A stretch of DNA of 64,000 nt from Dryomyza anilis (taxonomy: Eukaryota; Arthropoda; Insecta; Diptera; Dryomyzidae): the NCBI GenBank assembly GCA_951804985.1, contig OX638135.1:35667670-35731669 (forward strand), written 5' to 3'. Within the stretch, counting starts at the first letter, position 1. Each line of letters starts with the position of its first letter. The position numbers and the translations under genes are program-made. This document shows positions 11,420 through 25,131 of the stretch, one piece after another. The notes under the pieces were generated by a model. It did no database searches. It was not told the origin of the DNA and saw only the letters and a list, made by a program, of their open reading frames with translations.

Positions 11420-14400
11420 AAACAGTAATGTCCTCCTAAAATTTCATAAATTGGGAAGTTTAAAACTCTATTTTGAGAGCCTATTGCGATACAAAACAAT
11501 TTTATTTAGATGTTAAAAAAAAACAAAAATATGAATTTGTTTTTTAATTTATCTGCAATGCTTAAGCACAGGACATTTTTTTCGATCAAATTTTTTGTTG
11601 TATTCTCTCACAGCATTATGTAACTTTTAGGCCGTATTACAATTTGATATTAAAATATAAGTTTGATTTCGATCCGCACTATTAAACATGTAGTTTTTTG
11701 AAAAATACTAGCAGCGGTATCCTTACATGAAATCAAACATTTGTCATCAAGTCTATTGAAAATATGCTAACGACTGCAAATTTAAAATTTAATAGTTTTA
11801 ATATTTTTTACACGTTATTTTGATCGACAATCCCTGGATTTCATTTCGGGATTTTCGGTACAAATACTCTCCGGGATCCCGGGATTGGAAGCCCTAATGT
11901 ACAGTGTACAAAAAGAAAAAAACAAATAATATTTGTCAAGTGACAGAAAATTTCAAAAAGTGTTACGATAAAATTTCCTGTAAAAAATGTTAAACCTTCA
12001 ACATTAGTGGACTAAACTAGTTAAAATGACGAATTTTCAGTGAACCTGAATTCGATTTTGACTTTAAACCAAAATTGAACCACAAACTAAGTTCAAATAG
12101 CACTAAAACAGATTATTATTATTATTTTTTTAATAATATTTTAATATAGGTACATTTGAAATATGTTTATTTTTCTTCTTTGTATTCATTCTACTTTATA
12201 GTAAAATCAAAATTCTTTAAAATAAAACAAAATCATACAAAAACGCAACCAAACGCGCGAAAAAGTGATCAGAAGAGTTTTGTTGCGAAGAGCTTGCGAT
12301 AACAGCGCAGAACAGCAACGCATCGCACAGCTTTACTGCTTGACTGTGTGCACGCTCATAAGAACCTGTGTACAAGTTTGAACGCGCGCAAAAAGCTTCG
12401 CGCACAACACAGTTTTACTACTTCACCGTGCGCGCGGACTAAGCTGTAATTAGCTTTTTATCGTTCGCTTCGCCAAAACCACTCGCCAGTCCACAATAGG
12501 GCCAATACTTTATTTTTTGAATGACAACTATTTTTAAGCATTGATAGGGATACCAAAAAACCACGGATAAAATTGAATACAAATTTAAATACTTTTCAAC
12601 ACGTTTTTCACCCGTAGTCTAAATTAAATACTTTTTATTCAAACTTGACGTAAATACTTTTTATTTAAGTTTATTTAATTTAATTACGTAGGTAATTAAA
12701 TTTAAAGAATACTTCGAATTCAAATTTTACACAACTTATTTTCTATTAAACTTTACATTTTTCGTTAAATTGGAATTTTCCGTTATATTTGAATTTTCCG
12801 TTAAATTTGAATTTTCCGTTATATTTGAATTTTCCGTTAAATTTGAATTTTTCGTTAAATTTGAATTTTCCATTAAATTTGAATTATATTTTAATTTTCT
12901 GTTAAACTTTGAATTTTCCGTTAAATTTGAATTTTCTGCTAAACTTTGAATTTTTCGTTAAATTTGAATTTTTCGTTAAATTTTCGTTAAGTTTGAATTT
13001 TCCGTTAATTTTGAATTAACTTTTAATTTTATGTTAAACTTTGAATTCTCCGTTAAATTTGAATTTTTCGTTAAATTTTCGTTAAGTTGGAATTTCCCGT
13101 TAAATTTGATTTTGTCGTTAAATTTGATTTTGTCGTTAAATTTGAATTTTCCGTTAAATATTAATTTTTTTTCAATTTTAATTTTTCGTTAAATTGGAAT
13201 TTTTTTAAAAATTTGAATTTTCCGTTAAATTTAAATTTTCCGTTAAATTTTGAATTTTTCGTTAAATTTGAATTTTTCGTTAAATTTTCGTTAAGTTTGA
13301 ATTTTCCGTTAATTTTGAATTAACTTTTAATTTTATGTTAAATTTTGAATTCTCCGTTAAATTTGAATTTTTCGTTAAATTTTCGTTAAGTTGGAATTTC
13401 CCGTTAAATTTGATTTTGTCGATAAATTTGATTTTGTCGTTAAATTTGAATTTTTCGATAAATTCTGAATTTTTTGTTAAATTTGAATTTTCCGTTAAAT
13501 ATTAATTTTTTTTCAATTTTAATTTTTCGTTAAATTGGAATTTTTTTAAAAATTTGAATTTTCCGTTAAATTTGAATTTTTCGTTAAATGTGAATTTTCC
13601 GTTAAATTTTGAATTTATCGTCAAATTTGAACTTTCTGCTAAATTTGAATTTTTCGTTAAATTTTCGTTAAGTTTGAATTTTCTGTTAAATTTGAATTTT
13701 TCGTTAAATTTTCGTTAAGTTTGAATTTCCCGTTGAATTTAATTTTCCGTTAAATTTGATTTTGTTGTTAAATTTGAATTTTTCGTTAAATTTGAATTTT
13801 TCGTTAAATTTTGAATTTTTCGTTAAATTTGAATTTTCCGTTAAATTCTTATTTTTTTTTCAATTTTAATTTTTCCTTAAATTGGAATTTTTCTTTAAAT
13901 TTGAATATTCCGTTATATTTAAATTTTCCGTTAAATTTAAATTTTTCGTTTAATTTAAATTTTCCGTTAAATTTGATTTTTTTGTTAAAATTGAATTATT
14001 CGTTAAATTTAGATTTTCCGTTAAATTTTGAATTTGTCGATAAATTTGAATTTTCCGTTAAATTTGAATTTTTCGTTAAATTGGAATTTTTCATTAAATT
14101 TTGAATTTATCGTCAAATTTCAACTTTCCGCTAAATTTGAATTTTTCGTTAAATTTTAATTTTCCGTTTAATTTTGAATTTTAAATTTTATTGTAGTTAA
14201 ATTTGAATTTTTCGTAAAACTTGAATTTTCCGTTATATTTTACATTTTCCGTTAAATTTTGAATTTTTCGTAAAATTTAAAAATGTTCGTTAAATTTACA
14301 ATTTTTCGTTAAATTTAACTTTTCCGTTAAATTTGAATTTTTCTTTAATTTGAATTTTCCGTTAAATTTAGAATTTTTCGTTAAATTTTAATTTTTCGTT

Positions 14401-14441
14401 TAATTTCAATTTTTCGTTAAATTTTAATTTTCCGTTAAATT
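9923..14441. repeat. Higher-order repeat unit, copy 2 (4519 bp)
   Basis: The second head-to-tail copy of the 4519-bp unit, with its module at 11420. Small internal differences, such as loss of about 50 bp near 13140, balance out so that the offset is again 4519 at the right end. Confidence 0.85.
11420..12752. repeat. Spacer module copy M4
   Basis: Same content as M3 at an offset of 4519 bp; it differs by a few bases (for example CAGTCCACAATAGG at about 12487). No insertion. Confidence 0.85.
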
Positions 14442-17400
14442 TTGAATTTATCGTTATATATAAACTATCCGTTAAATGTGAATTTTTCGTTAAAATTTCG
14501 TTCAATTTTCGGTTAAATTTAAATTTTTCGTTAAATTTTAATTTTCTGTTAAAGTTTGAATTTTTCGTTAAATTTGAATTTACGTTAAATTTTCGTTTAA
14601 TTTCCGTTAAATTTGAATTAAATTTCAATTTTCTGTTAAACTTTTTCGTTATATTTGAACTGTCCGTTAAATTTTGAATTTATAGTCAAATTTGAACTTT
14701 CCGTTGAATTTGAATTTTTCGTTTAGTTTGAATTTTCCGTTTATTTTGAATTAACTTTTAATTTTATGTTAAACTTTGAATTCTCCGTTAAATTTGAATT
14801 TTTCGTTAAATTTGAATTTTCCGTTAAATTTGAATTTTTCGTTAAATTTTAATTTTCTGTTAAACTTTGAATTTTTCGTTAAATATTTTTCGTTAAATTT
14901 TCGTTAAATTCTCGATAAATTTGAATTAAATTTTAATTTTTCGTTTTCCGTTAAATTTGAATTTTTCGTTAAAATTAAATTATTCGTTAAATTTTCGGTT
15001 TAATTTTAAATTTTTCGTTAAATTTGAACTTTCCGTTAAATTTTGAATTTATCGTCACATTTGAACTTTCCGTTAAATTTGAATTTTTCGTTAAATTTTC
15101 GTTAAGTTTGAATTTTCCGTTAATTTTGAATTAACTTTTAATTTTATGTTAAACTTTGAATTCTCCGTTAAATATGAATTTTCCGTTATATTTGAATTTG
15201 CCGTTAATTTGAATTTTCTGTTAAATTTGAATTTTGCGTTAAATTTTCGTTAAGTTGGAATTTTCCCTTAAATTTGAACTTTCCGTTAAATCTGAATTAT
15301 TTGTTAAATTTGAATTTTCCATTAAATTTTGAATTTATCGTCAAATTTGAACTTTCCGCAAAATTTGAATTTTTCGTTAAATTTTCGTTAAGTTTGAATT
15401 TTCTGTTAAATTTGAATTTTTCGTTAAATTTTCGTTAAGTTTGAATTTCCATTTGAATTTAATTTTCCGTTAAATTTGATTTTGTTGTTAAATTTGAATT
15501 TTTCGTTAAATTTGAATTTTTCGTTAAATTTTGAATTTTTCGTTAAATTTGAATTTTCCGTTAAAGTCTAAATTTTTTTTCAATTTTATTTTTTCCTTAA
15601 ATTGGAATTTTTCTTTAAATTTAAATTTTGAATTTATCGTCAAATTTGAACTTTCCGCAAAATTTGAATTTTTCGTTAAATTTTCGTTAAGTTTGAATTT
15701 TCTGTTAAATTTGAATTTTTCGTTAAATTTTCGTTAAGTTTGAATTTCCCGTTAAATTTAATTTTCCGTTAAATTTGATTTTGTTGTTAAATTTGAATTT
15801 TTCGTTAAATTTGAATTTTTCGTTAAATTTTGAATTTTTCTTTAAATTTGAATTTTCCGTTAAATTTGAATTTTCCGTTAAATATTAATTTTTTTTCAAT
15901 TTTAATTTTTCGTTAAATTGGATTTTTTTTAAAAATTTGAATTTTCCGTTAAATTTGTATTTTTCGTTAAATGTGAATTTTCCGTTAAATTTTGAATTTA
16001 TCGTCAAATTTGAAATTTCTGCTAAATTTGAATTTTTCGTTAAATTTTCGTTAAGTTTGAATTTTCTGTTAAATTTGAATTTTTCGTTAAATTTTCGTTA
16101 AGTTTGAATTTCCCGTTAAATTTAATTTTCCGTTAAATTTGATTTTGTAGTTAAATTTGAATTTTTCGTTAAATTTGAATTTTTCGTTAAATTTTGAATT
16201 TTTCGTTAAATTTGAATTTTCCGTTAAATTCTAATTTTTTTTTCAATTTTAATTTTTCCTTAAATTGGAATTTTTCTTTAAATTTGAATATTCCGTTATA
16301 TTTAAATTTTCCGTTAAATTTAAATTTTTCGTTTAATTTAAATTTTCCGTTAAATTTGATTTTTTTGTTAAAATTGAATTATTCGTTAAATTTAGATTTT
16401 CCGTTAAATTTTGAATTTGTCGATAAATTTGAATTTTCCGTTAAATTTGAATTTTTCGTTAAATTGGAATTTTTCATTAAATTTTGAATTTATCGTCAAA
16501 TTTCAACTTTCCGCTAAATTTGAATTTTTCGTTAAATTTTAATTTTCCGTTTAATTTTGAATTTTAAATTTTATTGTAGTTAAATTTGAATTTTTCGTAA
16601 AACTTGAATTTTCCGTTAAATTTTACATTTTCCGTTAAATTTTGAATTTTTCGTAAAATTTAAAAATGTTCGTTAAATTTACAATTTTTCGTTAAATTTA
16701 ACTTTTCCGTTAAATTTAGAATTTTTCGTTAAATTTTAATTTTTCGTTTAATTTCAATTTTTCGTTAAATTTTAATTTTCCGTTAAATTTTGAATTTATC
16801 GTTATATATAAACTATCCGTTAAATGTGAATTTTTCGTTAAAATTTCGTTCAATTTTCGGTTAAATTTAAATTTTTCGTTAAATTTTAATTTTCTGTTAA
16901 AGTTTGAATTTTTCGTTAAATTTGAATTTACGTTAAATTTTCGTTTAATTTCCGTTAAATTTGAATTAAATTTCAATTTTCTGTTAAACTTTTTCGTTAT
17001 ATTTGAACTGTCCGTTAAATTTTGAATTTATAGTCAAATTTGAACTTTCCGTTGAATTTGAATTTTTCGTTTAGTTTGAATTTTCCGTTTATTTTGAATT
17101 AACTTTTAATTTTATGTTAAACTTTGAATTCTCCGTTAAATTTGAATTTTTCGTTAAATTTGAATTTTCCGTTTAATTTGAATTTTTCGTTAAATTTTAA
17201 TTTTCTGTTAAACTTTGAATTTTTCTTTAAATATGAATTTTTCGTTAAATTTTCGTTAAATTCTCGATAAATTTGAATTAAATTTTAATTTTTCGTTTTC
17301 TGTTAAATTTGAATTTTTCGTTAAAATTAAATTATTCGTTAAATTTTCGGTTTAATTTTAAATTTTTCGTTGAATTTGAACTTTCCGTTAAATTTTGAAT

Positions 17401-18935
17401 TTATCGTCAAATTTGAACTTTCCGTTAAATTTGAATTTTTCGTTAAATTTTCGTTAAGTTTGAATTTTCCGTTAATTTTGAATTAACTTTTAATTTTATG
17501 TTAAACTTTGAATTCTCCGTTAAATATGAATTTTCCGTTATATTTGAATTTGCCGTTAATTTGAATTTTCTGTTAAATTTGAATTTTGCGTTAAATTTTC
17601 GTTAAGTTGGAATTTTCCCTTAAATTTGAACTTTCCGTTAAATCTGAATTATTTGTTAAATTTGAATTTTGCATTAAATTTTGAATTTATCGTCAAATTT
17701 GAACTTTCCGCAAAATTTGAATTTTTCGTTAAATTTTCGTTAAGTTTGAATTTTCTGTTAAATTTGAATTTTTCGTTAAATTTTCGTTAAGTTTGAATAA
17801 ATTTTGAATTTATCGTTATATATAAACTATCCGTTAAATGTGAATTTTTCGTTAAAATTTCGTTCAATTTTCGGTTAAATTTAAATTTTTCGTTAAATTT
17901 TAATTTTCTGTTAAAGTTTGAATTTTTCGTTAAATTTGAATTTACGTTAAATTTTCGTTTAATTTCCGTTAAATTTGAATTAAATTTCAATTTTCTGTTA
18001 AACTTTTTCGTTATATTTGAACTGTCCGTTAAATTTTGAATTTATAGTCAAATTTGAACTTTCCGTTGAATTTGAATTTTTCGTTTAGTTTGAATTTTCC
18101 GTTTATTTTGAATTAACTTTTAATTTTATGTTAAACTTTGAATTCTCCGTTAAATTTGAATTTTTCGTTAAATTTGAATTTTCCGTTAAATTTGAATTTT
18201 TCGTTAAATTTTAATTTTCTGTTAAACTTTGAATTTTTCGTTAAATATGAATTTTTCGTTAAATTTTCGTTAAATTCTCGATAAATTTGAATTAAATTTT
18301 AATTTTTCGTTTTCTGTTAAATTTGAATTTTTCGTTAAAATTAAATTATTCGTTAAATTTTCGGTTTAATTTTAAATTTTTCGTTAAATTTGAACTTTCC
18401 GTTAAATTTTGAATTTATCGTCAAATTTGAACTTTCCGTTAAATTTGAATTTTTCGTTAAATTTTCGTTAAGTTTGAATTTTCCGTTAATTTTGAATTAA
18501 CTTTTAATTTTATGTTAAACTTTGAATTCTCCGTTAAATATGAATTTTCCGTTATATTTGAATTTGCCGTTAATTTGAATTTTCTGTTAAATTTGAATTT
18601 TGCGTTAAATTTTCGTTAAGTTGGAATTTTCCCTTAAATTTGAACTTTCCGTTAAATCTGAATTATTTGTTAAATTTGAATTTTGCATTAAATTTTGAAT
18701 TTATCGTCAAATTTGAACTTTCCGCAAAATTTGAATTTTTCGTTAAATTTTCGTTAAGTTTGAATTTTCTGTTAAATTTGAATTTTTCGTTAAATTTTCG
18801 TTAAGTTTGAATTTCCATTTGAATTTAATTTTCCGTTAAATTTGATTTTGTTGTTAAATTTGAATTTTTCGTTAAATTTGAATTTTCCGTTAAATTTTGA
18901 ATTTTTCGTTAAATTTGAATTTTCCGTTAATTTTT
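12753..18935. repeat. 18-bp satellite block with nested duplications
   Basis: Continuous degenerate 18-bp satellite, 6.2 kb. About 13810-14630 is repeated at about 16190-16980 (offset 2383, falling to 2348 after a 35-bp loss). About 16784-17797 is repeated in tandem at 17798-18811 (offset 1014). The open frames in this span are repeat artefacts. Confidence 0.9.
16784..18811. repeat. 1014-bp tandem duplication inside the satellite
   Basis: The TTATCGTTATATATAAAC motif, the AATTTACGTTAAATTTTCG motif and all flanking variants at 16797-17790 recur 1014 bp later. The join, near 17797, is an abrupt change of unit phase. Confidence 0.75.
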
Positions 18936-20260
18936 AAACAGTAATGTCCTCCTAAAATTTCATAAATTGGGAAGTTTAAAACTCTATTTTGAGAGCCTAT
19001 TGCGATACAAAACAATTTTATTTAGATGTTAAAAAAAAACAAAAATATGAATTTGTTTTTTAATATATCTGCAATGCTTAAGCACAGGACATTTTTTTCG
19101 ATCAAATTTTTTGTTGTATTCTCTCACAGCATTATGTAACTTTTAGGCCGTATTACAATTTGATATTAAAATATAAGTTTGATTTCGATCCGCACTATTA
19201 AACATGTAGTTTTTTGAAAAATACTAGCAGCGGTATCCTTACATGAAATCAAACATTTGTCATCAAGTCTATTGAAAATATGCTAACGACTGCAAATTTA
19301 AAATTTAATAGTTTTAATTTTTTTTACACGTTATTTTGATCGACAATCCCGGGATTTTCGGTACAAATACTCTCCGGGATCCTGGGATTGGAAGCCCTAA
19401 TGTACAGTGTACAAAAAGAAAAAAACAAATAATATTTGTCAAGTGACAGAAAATTTCAAAAAGTGTTACGATAAAATTTCCTGTAAAAAATGTTAAACCT
19501 TCAACATTAGTAGATTAAACTAGTTAAAATGACGAATTTTCAGTGATGCTGAATTCGATTTTGACTTTAACCCAAAATTGAACCACAAACTAAGTTCAAA
19601 TAGCACTAAAACAGATTATTATTATTATTTTTTTAATAATTTTTTAATATAGGTACATTTGAAATATGTTTATTTTTCTTCTTTGTATTCATTCTACTTT
19701 ATAGTAAAATCAAAATTCTTTAAAATAAACAAAACAAAATCATACAAAAACGCAACCAAACGCGCGAAAAAGTGATCAGAAGAGTTTTGTTGCGAAGAGC
19801 TTGCGATAACAGCGCAGAACAGCAACGCACCGCACAGCTTTACTGCTTGACTGTGCGCACGCTCATAAGAACCTGTGTACAAGTTTCAACGCGCGCAAAA
19901 AGCTTCGCGCACAACACAGTATTACTGCTTCACCGTGCGTCCGAACTAAGCTGTAATTAGCTTTTTATCGTTCGCTTCGCCAAAACCACTCGCCAGTCAC
20001 AATAGGGCCAATACATTATTTTTTGAATGACAACTATTTTTAAGCGTTGATAGGGATACCAAAAAACCACGGATAAAATTAAATATAAATTTAATAAATT
20101 TAAATACTTTTCAACACGTTTTTCACCCGTAGTCTAAATTAAATACTTTTTATTCAAACTTGACGTAAATACTTTTTATTTAATTTAATTACGTAGGTTA
20201 TTAAATTTAAATTGAATACTTCGAATTCAAATTTAACAAAACTTATTTTCTATTAAACTT
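18936..20260. repeat. Spacer module copy M5
   Basis: A full-length module whose right part (from 19681) is nearly identical to the left end of the window (1-580). It carries its own differences from M2-M4, for example a shortened GATCGACAATCCCGGG region near 19340 and CCGGGATCCTGGG with the palindrome broken. Confidence 0.85.
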
Positions 20261-20508
20261 AAAATTTTTCGTTAAATTTGAATTTTTCGTTAAATTTGGA
20301 TTTTCCGTTAAATTTGAATTAAATTTTAATTTTCCGGTTAATTTTAATTTTTCGTTAAATTTGAATTTTCCGTTATATTTGAATTTTCCGTTAAATTTGA
20401 ATTTTCCGTTATATTTGAATTTTCCGTTAAATTTCAATTTTTCGTTAAATTTGAATTTTCCATTAAATTTGAATTATATTTTAATTTTCTGTTATACTTT
20501 GAATTTTC
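20261..20508. repeat. 18-bp satellite, short block (duplicate of 581-827)
   Basis: Matches 581-828 at an offset of 19680. Confidence 0.85.
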
Positions 20509-20676
20509 TGTGCGCACGCTCATAAGAACCTGTGTACAAGTTTCAACGCGCGCAAAAAGCTTCGCGCACAACACAGTATTACTGCTTCACCGTGCGCCCG
20601 AACTAAGCTGTAATTAGCTTTTTATCGTTCGCTTCGACAAAACCACTCGCCAGTCACAATAGGGCCAATTCATTAT
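20509..20676. repeat. Partial duplicate of spacer module (duplicate of 828-996)
   Basis: The left flank of the second mini-me-like insertion, matching 828-996 at an offset of 19680. Confidence 0.85.
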
Positions 20677-20832
20677 TATACCCTACACTAAGAGTGAAAG
20701 GGTATATTCAGTTTGGTACGCCGTTTGGAACACCCAGAAGAAAGCATCTCCGGTATGGAAAAGTATATATATTCTTGATCAGCATGACCTCCTGAGTCGA
20801 TTTAGCGATGTCCGTCCGTCTGTCCGTCTGTC

Positions 20833-20863
<31 letters not shown>

Positions 20864-21406
20864 TGAAATCCCTACTACTTTTAAAATTGAAGAGCTAGAT
20901 AAATGAAACTTATAACTTAGATTACTAATATACCTACGCTGTATGTGCAAAAAAAAAATTGGCGAGATCGGTCCATTGTGACCTATGGTCCGACCACTTA
21001 TGTTTAAATACCTCATATAAAATGTACATATAAAGATCAATTTTTATGTATACGTGCTTAGGTAAACTTTTTTGGTCAAATATATATTGATATCATGCTT
21101 AAATACATGATAATAATGTTTTCCGGCGAAAAGACTTGTGGTTCACAAAAAAAAAATCGAAATTCGGTACACCTACCCATTTGTAAATATGGGTATCAAA
21201 TGAATGGAAATTCTTCAGCGATTGAATGTTTGTAGTTATTTTCAGGATTCGTATACCCTGGTGACCTATATATCACTTTGAATGGTAACCACACATATGT
21301 GTAGGGTATTTATAGTCGGCTTAGACCGACTATAATTTTGATAATCCTAACTATCATAATTACACCTACTTTAAAATTTCCCATGTGATCTAACCTTCCC
21401 AACTGG
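20677..21406 (+). mobile_element. Mini-me/Helentron-like element, subfamily A, copy 2
   Basis: Near-identical to 997-1713, with the same 5' hairpin, stem-loop, CTGG end and insertion point. It therefore arose by duplication of the whole region, not by a second insertion. It differs by a 12-bp longer (GTCY)n tract, one extra T near 21240 and one G/T substitution near 21137. Confidence 0.8.
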
Positions 21407-21640
21407 TTTTTTGAATGACGTTGATAGCGTTGAAAAGCGTTGATAGGGATACCAAAAAACCACGGATAAAATTAAATACAAATTTAATAAATTTAAATAC
21501 TTTTCAACACGTTTTTCACCCGTAGTCTAAATTAAATACTTTTTATTCAAACTTGACGTAAATACTTTTTATTTAAGTTTATTTAATTTAATTACGTAGG
21601 TAATTAAATTTAAATTGAATACTTCGAATTCATATTTAAC
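21407..21640. repeat. Remainder of spacer module after the element, second copy
   Basis: Matches 1714-1960 with an offset of 19693, which reflects the 13 extra bases inside the element. Confidence 0.8.
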
Positions 21641-24600
21641 AAAACTTATTTTCTATTAAACTTTAAATTTTTCGTTAAATTTGAATTTTTCGTTAAATTT
21701 GGATTTTCCGTTAAATTTGAATTAAATTTTAATTTTCCGGTTAATTTTAATTTTTCGTTAAATTTGAATTTTTCGTTAAATTTGAATTTTCCGTTAAATT
21801 TTGAATTTTTCGTTAAATTTGAATTTTTCGTAAAATTTGAATTTACGTTAAATTTTCGTTTAATTTCCGTTAAATTTGAATTAAATTTCAATTTTCTGTT
21901 AATCTTTTTCGTTATATTTGAACTGTCCGTTAAATTTTGAATTTATAGTCAAATTTGAACTTTCCGTTGAATTTGAATTTTTCGTTTAGTTTGAATTTTC
22001 CGTTTATTTTGAATTAACTTTTAATTTTATGTTAAACTTTGAATTCTCCGTTAAATTTGAATTTTTCGTTAAATTTGAATTTTCCGTTAAATTTGAATTT
22101 TTCGTTAAATTTTAATTTTCTGTTAAACTTTGAATTTTTCGTTAAATATGAATTTTTCGTTAAATTTTCGTTAAATTCTCAATAAATTTGAATTAAATTT
22201 TAATTTTTCGTTTTCCGTTAAATTGAATTTTTCGTTAAAATTAAATTATTCGTTAAATTTTCGGTTTAATTTTAAATTTTTCGTTAAATTTGAACTTTCC
22301 GTTAAATTTTGAATTTATCGTCAAATTTGAACTTTCCGTTAAATTTGAATTTTTCGTTAAATATTCGTTAAGTTTGAATTTTCCGTTAATTTTGAATTAA
22401 CTTTTAATTTTATGTTAAACTTTGAATTCTCCGTTAAATATGAATTTTCCGTTATATTTGAATTTGCCGTTAATTTGAATTTTCTGTTAAATTTGAATTT
22501 TGCGTTAAATTTTCGTTAAGTTGGAATTTTCCCTTAAATTTGAACTTTCCGTTAAATCTGAATTATTTGTTAAATTTGAATTTTCCATTAAATTTTGAAT
22601 TTATCGTCAAATTTGAACTTTCCGCAAAATTTGAATTTTTCGTTATATTTTCGTTAAGTTTGAATTTTCTGTTAAATTTGAATTTTTCGTTAAATTTTCG
22701 TTAAGTTTGAATTTCCATTTGAATTTAATTTTCCGTTAAATTTGATTTTGTTGTTAAATTTGAATTTTTCGTTAAATTTGAATTTTTCGTTAAATTTTGA
22801 ATTTTTCGTTAAATTTGAATTTTCCGTTAAATTCTAAATTTTTTTTCAATTTTATTTTTTCCTTAAATTGGAATTTTTCTTTAAATTTAAATTTTGAATT
22901 TATCGTCAAATTTGAACTTTCCGCAAAATTTGAATTTTTCGTTAAATTTTCGTTAAGTTTGAATTTTCTGTTAAATTTGAATTTTTCGTTAAATTTTCGT
23001 TAAGTTTGAATTTCCCGTTAAATTTAATTTTCCGTTAAATTTGATTTTGTTGTTAAATTTGAATTTTTCGTTAAATTTGAATTTTTCGTTAAATTTTGAA
23101 TTTTTCTTTAAATTTGAATTTTCCGTTAAATTCTAAATTTTTTTTCAATTTTAATTTTTCCTTAAATTGGAATTTTTCTTTAAATTTGAATTTTCCGTTA
23201 TATTTAAATTTTCCGTTAAATTTAAATTTTTCTTTTAATTTAAATTTTCCGTTAAATTTGATTTTTTCGTTAAAATTGAATTATTCGTTAAATTTAAATT
23301 TTCCGTTAAATTTTGAATTTGTCGATAAATTTGAATTTTCCGTTAAATTTGAATTTTTCGTTAAATTGGAATTTTTCATTAAATTTTGAATTTATCGTCA
23401 AATTTCAACTTTCCGCTAAATTTGAATTTTTTGTTAAATTTTCGTTAAGTTTGAATTTTCTGTTAAATTTTAATTTTTTGTTAAATTTTCGTTAAGTTTG
23501 AATTTCCCGTTAAATTTGATTTTGTCGTTAAATTTGATTTTGTCGTTAAATTTGAATTTTTCGATAAATTCTGAAGTTTTTGTTAAATTTGAATTTTCCG
23601 TTACATATTAATTTTTTTTCAATTTTAATTTTTCGTTTAATTGGAATTTTTTTAAAAATTTGAATTTTCCGTTAAATTTAAATTTTCCGTTAAATTTAAA
23701 TTTTTCGTTAAATTTGAATTTTTCGTTATATTTGAATTTTTCGTTAAATTTAAATTTTCGGTTAAACTAAATTTTTCGTTACATTGTTATTTTTCGTTAA
23801 AATTTAATTTTTCGTTAAATATTAATTTTTCGTTATTTTTTAATTTTTTCGTTAAATTTGAATTTTTCGTTAAATTAAATTTTTCGTTAAATTTTAGTTT
23901 TTTGTTAAATTTTAATTTTCCTTTAAAAATTAATCGTTAAAATTGAATTTTTCGTTAAATTTGAATTTTCCGGAAAATTTTGAATTTATCGATAAAATTC
24001 AACTTTGAATTTTTCGGTAAATTGAATTTTCGTTATATATGAATTTTTCGTTAAATTTGAATTTTCGGTTAAACTAAATTTTTCGTTAAATTTTAGTTTA
24101 TTGTTAAATTTTAATTTTCCGTTAAAAATTAATCGTTAAAATTGAATTTTTCGTTAAATTTGAATTTTCCGGTAAATTTTGAATTTATCAATAAAATTCA
24201 ACTTTGAATTTGAATTTTCGGTTAAACTTAATTTTTCGTTAAATTTTAATTTTTTATTATAATTATAATTTTCGGTTAAACTAAATTTTTCGTTAAATTT
24301 TAATTTTTCGTTAAATTTTAATTTTTCGTTATTTTTTAATTTTTTTCGTTAAATTTGAATTTTCCGTTAAACTAAATTTTTCGTTAAATTTTAGTTTTTT
24401 GTTAAATATTAATTTTCCGTTAAAAATTAATCGTTAAAATTGAATTTTTTGTTAAATTTGAATTTTCCGGTAAATTTTGAATTTATCGATAAAATTCAAC
24501 TTTGAATTTTCCGTTAAATTGAATTTTCCGTTATATTTGAATTTTTCGTTAAATTTGAATTTTCGGTTAAACTAAATTTTTCGTTAAATTTTAATTTTTT

Positions 24601-25109
24601 GTTAAATTTTAATTTTCCGTTAAATTTTGAATTTACCGTTAAAATTGAATTTTTCGTTAAATTTTGAATTTTTCGTTAAATTTGAATTTTCCGTTAAATT
24701 TGAATTTTTCGGTAAATTTTGAATTTATCGATAAAATTCAACTTTGAATTATTCGTTAAATTGAATTTTCCGTTAAATTTGAATTTTTCGTTAAATTTGA
24801 ATTGTCCGTTAAATTTGAATTTTTCGTTAAATTTTCGTTAAAATGAATTTTCCGTTAAATTTGAATTAAATTTTAATTTTCTGGTAAACTTTGAATTTTT
24901 CGTTAAATTTTAATTTTTCGTTAAATTTTAATTTATCGTTAAAATTGAATTTTTCGGTAAATTTTGAAATTTTCGTTAAATTTGAATTTTCCATTAAATT
25001 ATGAATTTATCGTCAAATTTGAACTTTCCGTTAAATTTCAATGTTTCGTTAAATTTTAATTTTCTGTTAAACTTTGAATTCTTCTTTAAATTTTGAATTT
25101 TTCGATAAA

Positions 25110-25131
25110 TTGAATTTTTCGAAAAATTCAA
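25110..25131. repeat. 22-bp perfect palindrome at a satellite orientation switch
   Basis: The perfect inverted repeat is centred on TTCGAA: TTGAATTTTTC followed by its reverse complement. To the left the units read GTTAAATTTGAA; to the right they read as the reverse complement. An identical palindrome lies at 26912-26933. Confidence 0.85.
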
